A stretch of DNA of 64,000 nucleotides, from the NCBI RefSeq assembly GCF_030929555.1, contig NZ_JAVFVT010000010.1:62001-126000 (forward strand). The letters are read 5' to 3'. Origin of the DNA: Paenibacillus sp. LHD-117 (GTDB taxonomy: Bacteria > Bacillota > Bacilli > Paenibacillales > Paenibacillaceae). Positions 43,000 to 51,436 of this stretch are shown here, piece after piece. How positions within the stretch are numbered: the first letter of the stretch is position 1; each line of letters opens with the position of its first letter. The position numbers and the translations under genes are program-made. Below the pieces are notes generated by a model. It was not told where the DNA came from. It worked only from the letters and a program-made list of their open reading frames with translations, and ran no database searches.

Positions 43000-44400
43000 T
43001 TACTTCACTTCCGCATTGTCCGCCAGCAGCTTGTCGCCTTGCGTCTGCGCCTTGCTAAGCGTGTCTTCCAGGCTTTGTTCGCCTTGCTGGAACAGCTGGA
43101 GATTCGGGATCAGGCCGTCGTTCTCCATGACGGAGTAGCCGGGATGCGCCGGACGGATCTTCGCGAATTCGAGCGTCTCCATGAACGGCTGCCAGAACGG
43201 ATCGTCCTTGAAGAACGGATCCTCAAGCGCTTCCTTCAGACCCGGCATGTTAAGGCTTGTTTTCGCCCAGAGCAGCGCGTTGTCCTTGTTCGCCGTCCAC
43301 CACTTGATGAACTCCCAAGCCTCTTCCTTATGTTTCGCACCTTCCGGAATGACGAGGCCGAAGCCGCCCATGACGCTGCCCTTGTCGCCGTTGGGACCTG
43401 CCGGCGGCGGAACGATGCCGAAATCGAGGTCCTTGCCGTATTTCTTGTACGTGCTGAGCATCCACGGTCCCGTATACTGCATCGCCAGCTTGCCGGTGAC
43501 GAAGGCGTCCGTGCCTTCGCCGAGGCCTTGCTCGAAGCCGACTTTATACACTTTATCCTCGTTCAGAAGCTTGTTCCAGAACTGCAGCACCGACTTGCCT
43601 TGCTCGCTGTTGAAGCCCGTTTTCGTGCCGTCCTCGGACAACATCGAGCCTTCCGCCTGCTGCAGATACATATTGAATAGTCCGTTGTCGCCCAGCGAGA
43701 AGCCGGCCACAAGATAATCGTACGTGCAGGCATCGTCGCTTGGCCTGAAGCCCGACCAGGTCATGCCGGTGTAGGCGGTAGGGCTGCCTTTGCCCGCTCG
43801 CGGCAGCGTATCCGTCTCCGGACAATTCAGCCGCTCGAACGTGTAGGGAGAATTCGATTCGTGATGCTGCTCGGTGCGCCATAGTTCCAAGATCGCCGCC
43901 GCAGCAGCGCGGAACGTTTCGTCGAAATGCGACGTTCTGCAGGTGTTCCTCCATAGCAGATAGCTGAGCTGAATCGGATAACATAAGGAATCGATCTCGT
44001 ATTTCCGCTCCCATAACCAAGGGCTCATCTCGGTCAGATCCCCTTGATGTCCATTGCCGCTCGGAGAGTCGTTGAACGCGTTCGCGTACGGATCGATCAG
44101 GATGCAATCGAGCTGTCGCCGCGCGAGTCCGGCGATCATTTCGGCCAAGTCCTCGTCGACCGCGGCCGGCACAAGATACGGTCTCACCTGCGCCGCGGAG
44201 TCCCTAAGCCACATGGCCGGAATGTCCCCCGTGATAACGAAGGTCGTGCCGTCCTCCTTTCGTTCGATCGTCGTCTGCAGCGTATTGATATAACAATTTT
44301 CGAACATCCCCGCGATTTTGTTTTCATGACCCAATTGCTCCGATACGTTCTGGATAATGGATAAAATGGAAAAGGGCGTTTGTGGAGACGTTTGTTTCAA
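43000..44400 (-). CDS. In-frame hybrid: GH125 alpha-mannosidase head fused to a sugar-binding protein tail
   Basis: Residues 1 to about 230 are the first half of a GH125 exo-alpha-1,6-mannosidase: [96 protein letters not shown]. Residues about 231-466 are the back two-thirds of an extracellular family-1 solute-binding protein ([76 protein letters not shown]). The switch falls near 43710. The hybrid keeps the acid-side SDDAC segment of GH125 but loses its second half, and the binding protein lacks signal peptide, lipobox and first lobe. TTG 44400 follows GGAGGTG. It heads the mannan operon, so a deletion probably joined two neighbouring genes. Neither function should survive. Confidence 0.9.
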   Translation of the reverse strand: MKQTSPQTPFSILSIIQNVSEQLGHENKIAGMFENCYINTLQTTIERKEDGTTFVITGDIPAMWLRDSAAQVRPYLVPAAVDEDLAEMIAGLARRQLDCILIDPYANAFNDSPSGNGHQGDLTEMSPWLWERKYEIDSLCYPIQLSYLLWRNTCRTSHFDETFRAAAAAILELWRTEQHHESNSPYTFERLNCPETDTLPRAGKGSPTAYTGMTWSGFRPSDDACTYDYLVAGFSLGDNGLFNMYLQQAEGSMLSEDGTKTGFNSEQGKSVLQFWNKLLNEDKVYKVGFEQGLGEGTDAFVTGKLAMQYTGPWMLSTYKKYGKDLDFGIVPPPAGPNGDKGSVMGGFGLVIPEGAKHKEEAWEFIKWWTANKDNALLWAKTSLNMPGLKEALEDPFFKDDPFWQPFMETLEFAKIRPAHPGYSVMENDGLIPNLQLFQQGEQSLEDTLSKAQTQGDKLLADNAEVK

Positions 44401-44511
44401 GCTGCCACCTCCGTGATGGTGATGAATTGCTTTCGATTTCGTCTTGCGGCTTCGGATATAAACCGCTTACATTCCCGATTATATGGGCATGCAACTAATA
44501 TGTCAATATGT

Positions 44512-44569
44512 AATTTGTAAATATACATATACCAATATGTCTATTAAACTAATTGATATAATATTATAT
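44512..44569. promoter_or_regulatory. Candidate operators upstream of the hybrid gene
   Basis: An AT-rich stretch holds an interrupted inverted repeat (ATATGTA...TACATAT, about 44512-44536) and a perfect 14-base palindrome ATATAATATTATAT (44556-44569). They lie between the mannan operon and its regulator gene, where a GntR/LacI-type repressor would bind. No binding data; assignment by symmetry and position. Confidence 0.45.
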
Positions 44570-44640
44570 GACAAAATTCGCGTTTCTGGCCTGCACCAGT
44601 TGGCGTGACGGACTCAATCGTCTATGCTCGATAAAAAAAA

Positions 44641-44678
44641 ATAAACGATGGCCTCGAAATCATCGTGCCATCGTTTAT
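44641..44678 (-). terminator. Terminator of the GntR/LacI-type regulator
   Basis: The perfect arms ATAAACGATGGC and GCCATCGTTTAT are followed on the minus strand by a run of T, just past the regulator's stop at 44692. Confidence 0.93.
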
Positions 44679-44691
44679 ATAACCCGCCTTG

Positions 44692-45858
44692 CTAATTCGC
44701 GCGTACCTTGGCCTTCGCCGTCGAATTCCCGATGATCAGCTCGGCATCAAGCAGGACCCGATTCGGCATCGTTTCGCCGTCTCGCAGCTTCAGCACATGC
44801 TCGAACGCGAGGCGCCCCATCTCCTCTTGATTTTGCCGAAGATGCGTGAACGGCTGAAGCCCGTTCCGATACGGGCTGTCGAAACAAATGATGGAGATGT
44901 CATCCGGCACGGATAACCCCATTTGTTTCACCGCTTCCGCAGCAAGCAGCGCCATGTTGTATTCGGTGGCGAACAACGCCGTAATATGCGGGTGCCGGCT
45001 CAAATGTTCTTTCATTTTCTCGATATCCTTGCGTTTGTTCTCTTCCACGTATGCGGTCGGCAGCGTCGACGTGATGTCCTGGATCCAAATATCCCGGTCG
45101 ACGACGATGCCCATCTCCGCGTGCGCCTGAACGAATCCTTCGATCCGATCCTCGATCGCGGTCGTATCCATCGGCGGAGGCGTAAGGAACGCGATATGTT
45201 TATGCCCAAGGTCGAAGAGATGATTCGTCCCTTTAACCGCTCCCGCTACGTTGTCCGAGCAGATCGAACCCGCAGACAACCCCTTCAAGTGCCGATCGAC
45301 GAGCACGAAAGGGAATTTGTCGATGACGAGCTTCAAAATTTCGGCGTTAAAATACTCGCCCTGCGCGGGGAATATGATCAGCCCGTCGACGCCGAGCTCC
45401 AGCAGCCCTTTGATCGATTCCTCTTCGTTCGCCGGAATGCCGAACGATCTCCGAAGGACGAGGTAGGAATCGTGCTCGCGGGAAGCTTGTTCCATCCCGT
45501 ACACGAGTCCGGTACCGTAAGCGTCTCCGAAATCGGTCATGACGAGCCCGATCAACCTTCTGCTTGCCGTCCGGCGCTGCTTCGGCAGAGACGCGGCGGC
45601 GTTCGAAGCCAGCGCTCCCGCGCGGCCTGGCTCCGCAACAAATGATCCCCTACCGGGCTGCCGCACGATATAGCCGTCCATCGCGAGCAGCTCCAGCGCC
45701 TTCTTGCTTGTAATCCGGCTTACCCCAAACTCGTCGCCGAGCTCCTTCTCCGAAGGCACACGATCCCCAACGGCATACTTGCCTGCTTTAATTTGATCGC
45801 GCAGCGCTTCGAATATTTGTTCATACATCGGCTTCGACCCCGAATCGTTCGCCATCCG
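44692..45858 (-). CDS. AraR-like regulator: GntR helix-turn-helix plus LacI-type sugar-binding domain
   Basis: A 388-residue regulator. A GntR winged helix (about 8-75) reads PMYEQIFEALRDQIKAGKYAVGDRVPSEKELGDEFGVSRITSKKALELLAMDGYIVRQPGRGSFV. A LacI/periplasmic-binding-like domain (about 110-380) follows: LIGLVMTDFGDAYGTGLVYGMEQASREHDSYLVL, VDGLIIFPAQGEYFNAEILKLV, FVLVDRHLKGLSAGSICSDNVAGAVKGTNHLFDLGHKHIAFLTPP and ISIICFDSPY. This is the AraR architecture of Bacillus. ATG 45858 follows GAGGAGGAG. Its place directly upstream of the mannan operon suggests control by a manno-oligosaccharide ligand. A palindrome precedes it. Confidence 0.92.
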   Translation of the reverse strand, partial: RMANDSGSKPMYEQIFEALRDQIKAGKYAVGDRVPSEKELGDEFGVSRITSKKALELLAMDGYIVRQPGRGSFVAEPGRAGALASNAAASLPKQRRTASRRLIGLVMTDFGDAYGTGLVYGMEQASREHDSYLVLRRSFGIPANEEESIKGLLELGVDGLIIFPAQGEYFNAEILKLVIDKFPFVLVDRHLKGLSAGSICSDNVAGAVKGTNHLFDLGHKHIAFLTPPPMDTTAIEDRIEGFVQAHAEMGIVVDRDIWIQDITSTLPTAYVEENKRKDIEKMKEHLSRHPHITALFATEYNMALLAAEAVKQMGLSVPDDISIICFDSPYRNGLQPFTHLRQNQEEMGRLAFEHVLKLRDGETMPNRVLLDAELIIGNSTAKAKVRAN

Positions 45859-45897
45859 GTACTCCTCCTCGTCCAATCGCCATATCTGATTTATATA

Positions 45898-45920
45898 CTA
45901 ATATATCATGATATATATAG
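45898..45920. promoter_or_regulatory. Palindromic operator upstream of the AraR-like regulator
   Basis: The sequence CTAATATATCATGATATATATAG has a TATATCATGATATA core that is a perfect palindrome. It sits about 40 bases upstream of the regulator's start and is the likely self-regulation site. Confidence 0.55.
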
Positions 45921-45968
45921 TTTGTGAATAGCGCGCATCGAACGTACACTTCGGCTCATATAAAAAAG

Positions 45969-45994
45969 CGCGGCTTCTCATAAGAGAAACCGCG
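45969..45994 (-). terminator. Terminator after the enolase-superfamily gene
   Basis: The stem CGCGGTTTCTC/GAGAAGCCGCG has a short loop and is followed by T residues on the minus strand, 15 bases past the stop at 46009. Confidence 0.93.
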
Positions 45995-46008
45995 TTCGAT
46001 ATCGCCTA

Positions 46009-47106
46009 CTACTTAATCCGATATTCGTTGAACAGCTCCGGAATGATTTCCGTCGAAGCGCCGGGCATTTCCGGAAGCACGTAGTACCCATTTTTGACGG
46101 TAGCCGGCTCCACGAAAATATGCCTGATCCATGGGATATACTCCAGCATGATGGCTCCTTGCGTAGACGCGACCAGATGCTGGTGAATCTGTCCCATATC
46201 TCCGACATGCGGACAGATCGGCACGTCGTAAGACGCGGCAAGTCCGGCGACTTGAAGCCATTCCGTAATGCCGGCGACCCGCGTCACGTCGACTTGGCAA
46301 TATTCGATCGCGCCTTGATGGATATAGTCTCTAAAGGCGTATTTATTGTAGACATGCTCGCCTAACGCGATCGGGACGTTCAACTCGTCGGCCAGCTTCT
46401 TATGTCCCATAATATCGTCCGGATTGAGCGGCTCCTCCAGCCAGAACAGGTCGAATTCCTCCAGCTTCTTTCCCCATGTCATAGCCGTATTGATGTTCCA
46501 TTGCTGATTGACGTCGATCATGAAGATCACGTCGTCGCCGATGGCTTGGCGAACCGCCTTGCATCGGTCGTAATCCTCTCGCGGGTCGGTCTTGCCGACT
46601 TTGATCTTAACGCCGGTGAAGCCTTGCTCCACAATTTCCGTAACGTCCTTGATCAACCGTTCTTTGCTCCAGTTCAACCATCCGCCGTTCGTGTTGTAGG
46701 CTTTGATTCCCTTTGATTTGGCCCCGCCGAGATATTGCCAGAGCGGCTTGTTCGATGCTTTCGCCATGATGTCCCATAACGCGATATCAACCGCGGCGAG
46801 CGCCATATGCGTAACGCCCGCCCTGCCAATCCAATGCATTTTGCCGAAACGCATCTCGTTCCATAGTTCTTTGACCATAAACGGATCTTTCCCGATCAAT
46901 AGCGGAGCATAATACTTCTCGATCGTATCGACGATCATATCGTCGCCTTCCGCGCAGGTACCCGTGTAGCCGTAACCTACGAAGCCTTCATCCGTGTAAA
47001 TGCGTACGCCGGCAAGCCCCCAGTGGGTAGCTGCGTTAATCGCATCGGTAATCGGGGGCGTAATCGGGACATGCAGGACAAATGTTTCTACTTTTGTAAT
47101 TTTCAT
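46009..47106 (-). CDS. Mandelate racemase/muconate lactonizing family sugar-acid dehydratase candidate
   Basis: A 365-residue enolase-superfamily enzyme. Catalytic residues are visible: K167-x-K169 in GVKIKVG, metal ligands D198 (MIDVNQQW), E224 (FWLEEPLNPDD) and E250 (ALGEHVYNKYAF), and H300 in PICPHVGDMGQIHQHLV. A KxK motif plus late His fits acid-sugar dehydratases (rhamnonate, fuconate or galactarate types) or racemases. ATG 47106 follows AAGGAGC. It is 28 bases past an SDR gene stop; a dehydrogenase followed by a dehydratase is the order of a non-phosphorylating sugar oxidation path. The exact sugar acid cannot be read from sequence. Confidence 0.9.
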   Translation of the reverse strand: MKITKVETFVLHVPITPPITDAINAATHWGLAGVRIYTDEGFVGYGYTGTCAEGDDMIVDTIEKYYAPLLIGKDPFMVKELWNEMRFGKMHWIGRAGVTHMALAAVDIALWDIMAKASNKPLWQYLGGAKSKGIKAYNTNGGWLNWSKERLIKDVTEIVEQGFTGVKIKVGKTDPREDYDRCKAVRQAIGDDVIFMIDVNQQWNINTAMTWGKKLEEFDLFWLEEPLNPDDIMGHKKLADELNVPIALGEHVYNKYAFRDYIHQGAIEYCQVDVTRVAGITEWLQVAGLAASYDVPICPHVGDMGQIHQHLVASTQGAIMLEYIPWIRHIFVEPATVKNGYYVLPEMPGASTEIIPELFNEYRIK

Positions 47107-47134
47107 GAGTTCCAGCTCCTTAACGTTGTATGTA

Positions 47135-47896
47135 TTAGTAACCTAGCGAAGCTCCGCCGTCGACGGGAAGCGCTACGCCCGTAATGAAACCGGATTCATT
47201 TCCTGCCAGGAACAACACGGCTTGCGCCACTTCTTCGGCGGTCGCAGGCCTGCCCAATGCGTGCATGTCGTTCAAGATCTGCACCGTTGCTGCCGGATCT
47301 TCCTGTTCCTGAGTCCATTGCTGAAGCAGCGGCGTACTAACGCCCGCGGGACAAATGCAGTTGACGCGAACGCCGTACGGCGCGTAATCCAAGGCAAGCG
47401 ACTTTGTCATAGCGACGATTCCGCCCTTCGTTGCCGCGTACACGGGATTCATCCTTTGACCGACGAGGCCGTTCAGCGAAGCCATATTCACGATTGTTCC
47501 GCGCGTATGTTTTAGCTCCTGGATCGAATGTTTAGTCATTAGAAATACGCTTTTTAAATTCACATTGATAATCCGATCCCATTCTTCCTCTTGAAACTCT
47601 TCCAGAAATTTGGGCATGATCGCTGCCGCATTGTTTACAACGATATCGATTCTGCCGAATCGTTCCGTTGTCTTTTGGATGAGTCCGCGAACCGCCTCTT
47701 CCTTGGATACGTCGGCCGCAATAGCGACGATGTTGGCTCCTGTCGATTGCAATTGTTCTACAAGCCGCGCAGCTGCTTCCTCATTCACATCCGCAATAAC
47801 GACATTCGCCCCTTGCGAGGCGAATAGGCGGACAATCGCTTCGCCTATCCCCGATCCGCCTCCTGTAACGATAGCCGTTTTCCCGACAAAACGCAT
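47135..47896 (-). CDS. Short-chain dehydrogenase/reductase
   Basis: A 253-residue classical SDR. It has the cofactor motif TGGGSGIGEAIV, VIADVNEEAA (Asp favours NAD), VNNAAAI, the NVKSV-type Asn (INVNLKSVF), MASLNG serine region and YAATKGGIVAMTKSLALDYAPYGVRVNCICPAGV with the Tyr-x-x-x-Lys pair. It ends FITGVALPVDGGASLGY. ATG 47896 follows AGAGGTG. It is co-oriented with the dehydratase candidate and probably oxidises a sugar to a lactone. An inverted repeat ATCGTG...CACGAT lies about 20 bases upstream. Confidence 0.92.
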   Translation of the reverse strand: MRFVGKTAIVTGGGSGIGEAIVRLFASQGANVVIADVNEEAAARLVEQLQSTGANIVAIAADVSKEEAVRGLIQKTTERFGRIDIVVNNAAAIMPKFLEEFQEEEWDRIINVNLKSVFLMTKHSIQELKHTRGTIVNMASLNGLVGQRMNPVYAATKGGIVAMTKSLALDYAPYGVRVNCICPAGVSTPLLQQWTQEQEDPAATVQILNDMHALGRPATAEEVAQAVLFLAGNESGFITGVALPVDGGASLGY

Positions 47897-47915
47897 GTCG
47901 CACACCTCTATCCAT

Positions 47916-47935
47916 TATCGTGAATCATACACGAT
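47916..47935. promoter_or_regulatory. Spaced ATCGTG/CACGAT inverted repeat upstream of the SDR gene
   Basis: The half-sites ATCGTG and CACGAT face each other across about seven bases, upstream of ATG 47896. The same half-sites abut as AATCGTGCACGATT at 51290-51303 beside the GntR gene, so one regulator may bind both. Confidence 0.45.
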
Positions 47936-47989
47936 TTATGATAACAAACGACCTTCAAGCTGGCAATATCTTTTTTGGGTCAATTTCAC

Positions 47990-48862
47990 TTACCGGCCCT
48001 TTCTATTCTCTTCGCGGTATTCCCGCGGGGAAAGTCCGGTTAGCTTTCGGAATAGCTTCGAGAAGTAGTGCAAGGACGAGAAGCCGTGTTTGTCCGCGAT
48101 TTCGGTAATCGATAAATCCGTAAGCCTGAGATCCTCTTTCGATCGATTGATTCTGAACTGGATGACGTATTGGGCGGGCGATATGCCGGTCGCTTGTTTG
48201 AACAGATCAAAAAAATAACCGCGGCTGATGCCCAAGTCGTTATAGTAGGCTCCTAGCGGTTGAACCGCTCCTTGTAATAAATCGAAATCCAATCGCTCGA
48301 TCATCTTGGACATGCGAGGATTCGGGATATGTTCTTCCTTCAGAGCAAACGTTAGGAAAAATTCGATAAAAGCCTGAAAGCTGCTTTGGATTTTCAAACT
48401 TCGCATATACGTTTTCTCGTCTGTAAAGCGATTATCCGTATAAAATTTTTCGAAATGATCGATCCAAAGTTTCGGCTTATCTACTTTGAGATGCACGGGG
48501 ATTTCATACGGAAATGCCGGGCCGATCAAACCAGGTACCAGCGTTGCTTCATCAAAACAAATATGGCTAGGATGATTGAAGTAATCCTGGCGATCGAAGA
48601 AGGACCAATCGAAATAACAGCAGACGTGGACCATCGGATCCCCGGCGTCCGCAACCCAATGATGCAGTTGCCCCGCAGGCATGTAGACAAGGGAGCCCAT
48701 CGTCGTTTCGTAAGATTGACCGCATGTGCGCAGCATGCCTTTCCCCTCGCTGATTAAATAGAGGGAGGAAGCATAACAGATTCGATTGTTGCTAACCTGC
48801 CCTCTGGAGAACGGATAGCGGGTTGCATAATAAAGATACGGGTGCATGTTTGCGAAGTTCAT
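47990..48862 (-). CDS. AraC family transcriptional regulator
   Basis: A 290-residue regulator. The N-terminal cupin-like sensor carries YLISEGKGMLRTCGQSYETTMGSLVYMPAGQLHHWVADAGDPM. The C-terminal double helix-turn-helix (about 195-285) has GISRGYFFDLFKQATGISPAQYVIQFRINRSKEDLRLTDLSITEIADKHGFSSLHYFSKLFRKLTGLSPREYREENR, complete and typical. ATG 48862 follows AAGGCGG. It is divergent from the PhyH-HEAT gene and lies between it and the SDR/dehydratase pair, so it probably activates one or both in response to a sugar. Confidence 0.93.
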   Translation of the reverse strand: MNFANMHPYLYYATRYPFSRGQVSNNRICYASSLYLISEGKGMLRTCGQSYETTMGSLVYMPAGQLHHWVADAGDPMVHVCCYFDWSFFDRQDYFNHPSHICFDEATLVPGLIGPAFPYEIPVHLKVDKPKLWIDHFEKFYTDNRFTDEKTYMRSLKIQSSFQAFIEFFLTFALKEEHIPNPRMSKMIERLDFDLLQGAVQPLGAYYNDLGISRGYFFDLFKQATGISPAQYVIQFRINRSKEDLRLTDLSITEIADKHGFSSLHYFSKLFRKLTGLSPREYREENRKGR

Positions 48863-49003
48863 CTATAGCGACCGCCTTATATCGAAATATTTTCACACAT
48901 GATATGACGATTGTACAAATAAATGACGATTCTGCAAATACAAAAAAAGCCCGCTGTTGTACGATCAGATTGTGATGAACTCGATTTTGAAGGAGGATTT
49001 GCG

Positions 49004-50497
49004 ATGATCGACAGCAACTACTTATTGACGGATGAACAAATGGTTCAATTTATTACCAAAGGTTATCTTGTCCTGCACAACGAATTGCCTGGGCAGCTTC
49101 ATCAAGGCATCATGAATCAAATCCACCATGTTATGCATAACGAAGGGAATCCCGGCAACAACATTCTGCCACGCGTACCGGATATCCAACAAGTGTTTGA
49201 TACACCGGTCGTCAAGGGAGCCCTGAGCAGCGTACTCGGCCCGGATTACTACATGCATCCTCATCGTCATTGCCATTACAATCAACCGGGTAATGGATCG
49301 CCGGGCGGCGGACAATGGCACAAGGACGGCTACTGGTCTTCCATGCGCAGCCATCGTCCTTGGTGGGTCATGCTCTTCTACTATACCCATGATATTACCG
49401 AAGAGTTAGGTCCGACTGCAATCATGCCGGGGACTCAATACTACGAGAAGTTTATCGGCAAACGAGGGGAGACGCTGCTGCCTACCGGCAAAGCGGGAAC
49501 AATGGTGCTCGTCCATTTCGACTTATGGCATAAAGCTTCGCTTAACGTATCGCAGTTAGATCGTTATATGCTCAAATTCCAATTCGTCAGATTAAGCGCG
49601 CCTGAATTCCCTAGCTGGAATCATCAAAACAAAGAGATGATCGTGCCGGACGGCACGCCCGCCCTTCATTTGAATTTATGGCAAGATGTTTGGAATTGGC
49701 TGCGGGGAGAACGTTCCTCGAACCAAGATCACGACACTGCCGCGATGGATGAACGTATATCTGCATCGGCGCTAGGCGATCAATTAAATGATCCAGTGGA
49801 AACGACCGCGTTAAATGCAGCCTACGCGCTTGGTCAGCTTGGTGATGAAGGCATCGCAATTCTGATCAAACATATCAAAGGTGGATCCAACCAAACGGCG
49901 GAAAGGGCGGCATATGGCCTGCAGAGCGCCGGTATTGAAGCGATTCCGGAGCTTCTTCACTGTTTGACGCATATAGACGAGAGACGCAGGGCGCTCGCGA
50001 TTTTCGTGCTTGGCATGATCGGATCACCTGAAGGCGGTGTCATGTCCGCACTAATCTCAAGCCTGAATGATGAGAGCGAATGGGTGTGCCGGAATGCAAT
50101 TGAGGCATTGGGGCAGCTCAGGAATCCCGATCGTCAGGCTGTATCGGCGCTAGCCAAATGCTTGAAAGAATCGGTTCTAAGCGAATCCGGCGATGCTTCC
50201 GAATTGTCTGCGCCGAACGAATCCAATAAGACCTTCGCCAATCATCAACCTTATATTATGAATAAAATCGGTTATACCGCTGCGCTTTCGCTGCTGCGCA
50301 TCGGCAAAGCTGGAGATATGCTGGAAGTGGTCAACTCGCTCGAGACCGCTTTGTTTAACAGCAAGGACCGTTATGTCAGAGCTTATGCAGCGGAAGCACT
50401 CACGCATCTGCGCTCCAAGGAAGCGGTTGATCTGCTGATTCGCTATTACCGTTCCTCCCGTTGGTGTCCGGATACAAGCAAGGCCAGCACCTTCTAA
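49004..50497 (+). CDS. Phytanoyl-CoA dioxygenase (PhyH)-like protein fused to HEAT repeats
   Basis: A 497-residue two-part protein. Residues about 8-200 are an Fe(II)/2-oxoglutarate oxygenase of the PhyH family. The first iron-ligand pair is H106-x-D108 in GGGQWHKDGYW and the distal His is H176 in HFDLWHKASLN; RYMLKFQFVR may supply the 2-oxoglutarate Arg. Residues about 255-495 hold helical HEAT-like repeats with the recurring pattern 'ALNAAYALGQLGDEGIAILIKHI', 'AERAAYGLQSAGIEAIPELLHCL', 'VCRNAIEALGQLRNPDRQAVSALAKCL', 'VRAYAAEALTHLRSKEAVDLLIRYY'. ATG 49004 has AAGGAGGA upstream. The HEAT part would bind a partner. The substrate is unknown; neighbouring sugar-acid genes suggest hydroxylation of a natural product or sugar derivative. 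Confidence 0.88.
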   Translation: MIDSNYLLTDEQMVQFITKGYLVLHNELPGQLHQGIMNQIHHVMHNEGNPGNNILPRVPDIQQVFDTPVVKGALSSVLGPDYYMHPHRHCHYNQPGNGSPGGGQWHKDGYWSSMRSHRPWWVMLFYYTHDITEELGPTAIMPGTQYYEKFIGKRGETLLPTGKAGTMVLVHFDLWHKASLNVSQLDRYMLKFQFVRLSAPEFPSWNHQNKEMIVPDGTPALHLNLWQDVWNWLRGERSSNQDHDTAAMDERISASALGDQLNDPVETTALNAAYALGQLGDEGIAILIKHIKGGSNQTAERAAYGLQSAGIEAIPELLHCLTHIDERRRALAIFVLGMIGSPEGGVMSALISSLNDESEWVCRNAIEALGQLRNPDRQAVSALAKCLKESVLSESGDASELSAPNESNKTFANHQPYIMNKIGYTAALSLLRIGKAGDMLEVVNSLETALFNSKDRYVRAYAAEALTHLRSKEAVDLLIRYYRSSRWCPDTSKASTF

Positions 50498-50540
50498 CGT
50501 ACCGCCAATAATCAATTTTCAACATCATAGCCGAAAAACA

Positions 50541-50578
50541 AAAGGCAGCCGCTAAGTTCAGCGAGCTGCTTTTTTTTC
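50541..50578 (+). terminator. Terminator after the PhyH-HEAT gene
   Basis: A stem with small bulges (GCAGC-CGCT / AGCG-GCTGC) is followed by eight T on the plus strand, 44 bases past the stop. Confidence 0.88.
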
Positions 50579-50597
50579 AATGGATCCCCATTCGCAT

Positions 50598-51287
50598 TTA
50601 TGAAAATAAACTTCGGGTTCGCAAATGTGAACGATCCAAATGGTTCAGCAAGGCATGTTCCGCGTCCTGAACATTTTTGGATGCCAAACAACGAACAACC
50701 TCCATATGCTCCTTCCATTCCTCTTCCAAAACGCGTTGATTCATCTCCTGATGAACCGCCAATAAATATCTCTGGATTCTTTGGATGTAGGCTTGAATCA
50801 GTTCTTTTAGGGATTGGTTTTCGCAATAGTCAAGAATGAGACCATGCAAGTTTTGATTCATTTCTGCAATAAACTCGATGCTTCCAACCAGATCAGTCGT
50901 ATGTTTTCCAGACAGCATGCTCATTTCGGATTCCAATTTGCTTAACAATGAATCGGGAATGCGCAAGGCGGCTTTCCGAATGGCTAAACACTCAAGTTCC
51001 TTCCTGATCTCGAATATTTCGTCAAGCTCCTGCAAAGTCATTTCCATTGCGTACATGCCTTTGAAGGGCACGACGCTTACCAATCGCTCGGAAGCTAATC
51101 TGGACAAGGCTTCACGGATGGGAATATTGCTAACCTCAAATTCACGGGCCAATTGATCGATATTGATTTTTTCTCCGGGGGCGATCTGATGATTCAAAAT
51201 TTGTTCCTTTAAGAGCGAATAGATTTCATCAGTCAATACATAACGGTTTAACCCTTTTTTCAAGATCTTCTCATCTCCATCGATCAT
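50598..51287 (-). CDS. GntR family regulator, FCD domain
   Basis: A regulator of about 229 residues. Winged helix: EIYSLLKEQILNHQIAPGEKINIDQLAREFEVSNIPIREALSRLASERLVSVVPFKGMYAM. FCD domain: LDEIFEIRKELECLAIRKAA, EFIAEMNQNLHGLILDYCENQSLKELIQAYIQ and the end HALLNHLDRSHLRTRSL, with the Asp/His ligand positions of metal-binding FCD regulators partly kept (NQNLH, HLDRSH). The start is uncertain: ATG 51287 has a weak ribosome site, and GTG 51299 lies inside a perfect palindrome. It converges with the PhyH-HEAT gene across a terminator and probably controls the nearby sugar-acid genes. Confidence 0.88.
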   Translation of the reverse strand: MIDGDEKILKKGLNRYVLTDEIYSLLKEQILNHQIAPGEKINIDQLAREFEVSNIPIREALSRLASERLVSVVPFKGMYAMEMTLQELDEIFEIRKELECLAIRKAALRIPDSLLSKLESEMSMLSGKHTTDLVGSIEFIAEMNQNLHGLILDYCENQSLKELIQAYIQRIQRYLLAVHQEMNQRVLEEEWKEHMEVVRCLASKNVQDAEHALLNHLDRSHLRTRSLFS

Positions 51288-51289
51288 AT

Positions 51290-51303
51290 AATCGTGCACG
51301 ATT
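51290..51303. promoter_or_regulatory. Perfect palindrome AATCGTGCACGATT, probable GntR operator
   Basis: A 14-base perfect palindrome overlaps the start region of the GntR/FCD gene. Its core CGTGCACG resembles the GT...AC half-site pattern of FadR-type regulators. The same half-sites occur, spaced, upstream of the SDR gene at 47916-47935. Confidence 0.6.
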
Positions 51304-51390
51304 TATCCTTCTATTCTACGCGAGCAGAGTGGATTCCTACAAGAAGATGCTGGGATAATCAAAATCTGAATAGAACGCTAGTATGAAAAA

Positions 51391-51428
51391 AAGGCACGGT
51401 CCTCTTCATTTTGGATGGACGGTGCCTT
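51391..51428 (-). terminator. Terminator after the MBOAT gene
   Basis: The arms AAGGCACGGTC and GAC-GTGCCTT are followed on the minus strand by a run of seven T, just past the stop at 51437. Confidence 0.9.
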
Positions 51429-51436
51429 CTTTCAAA

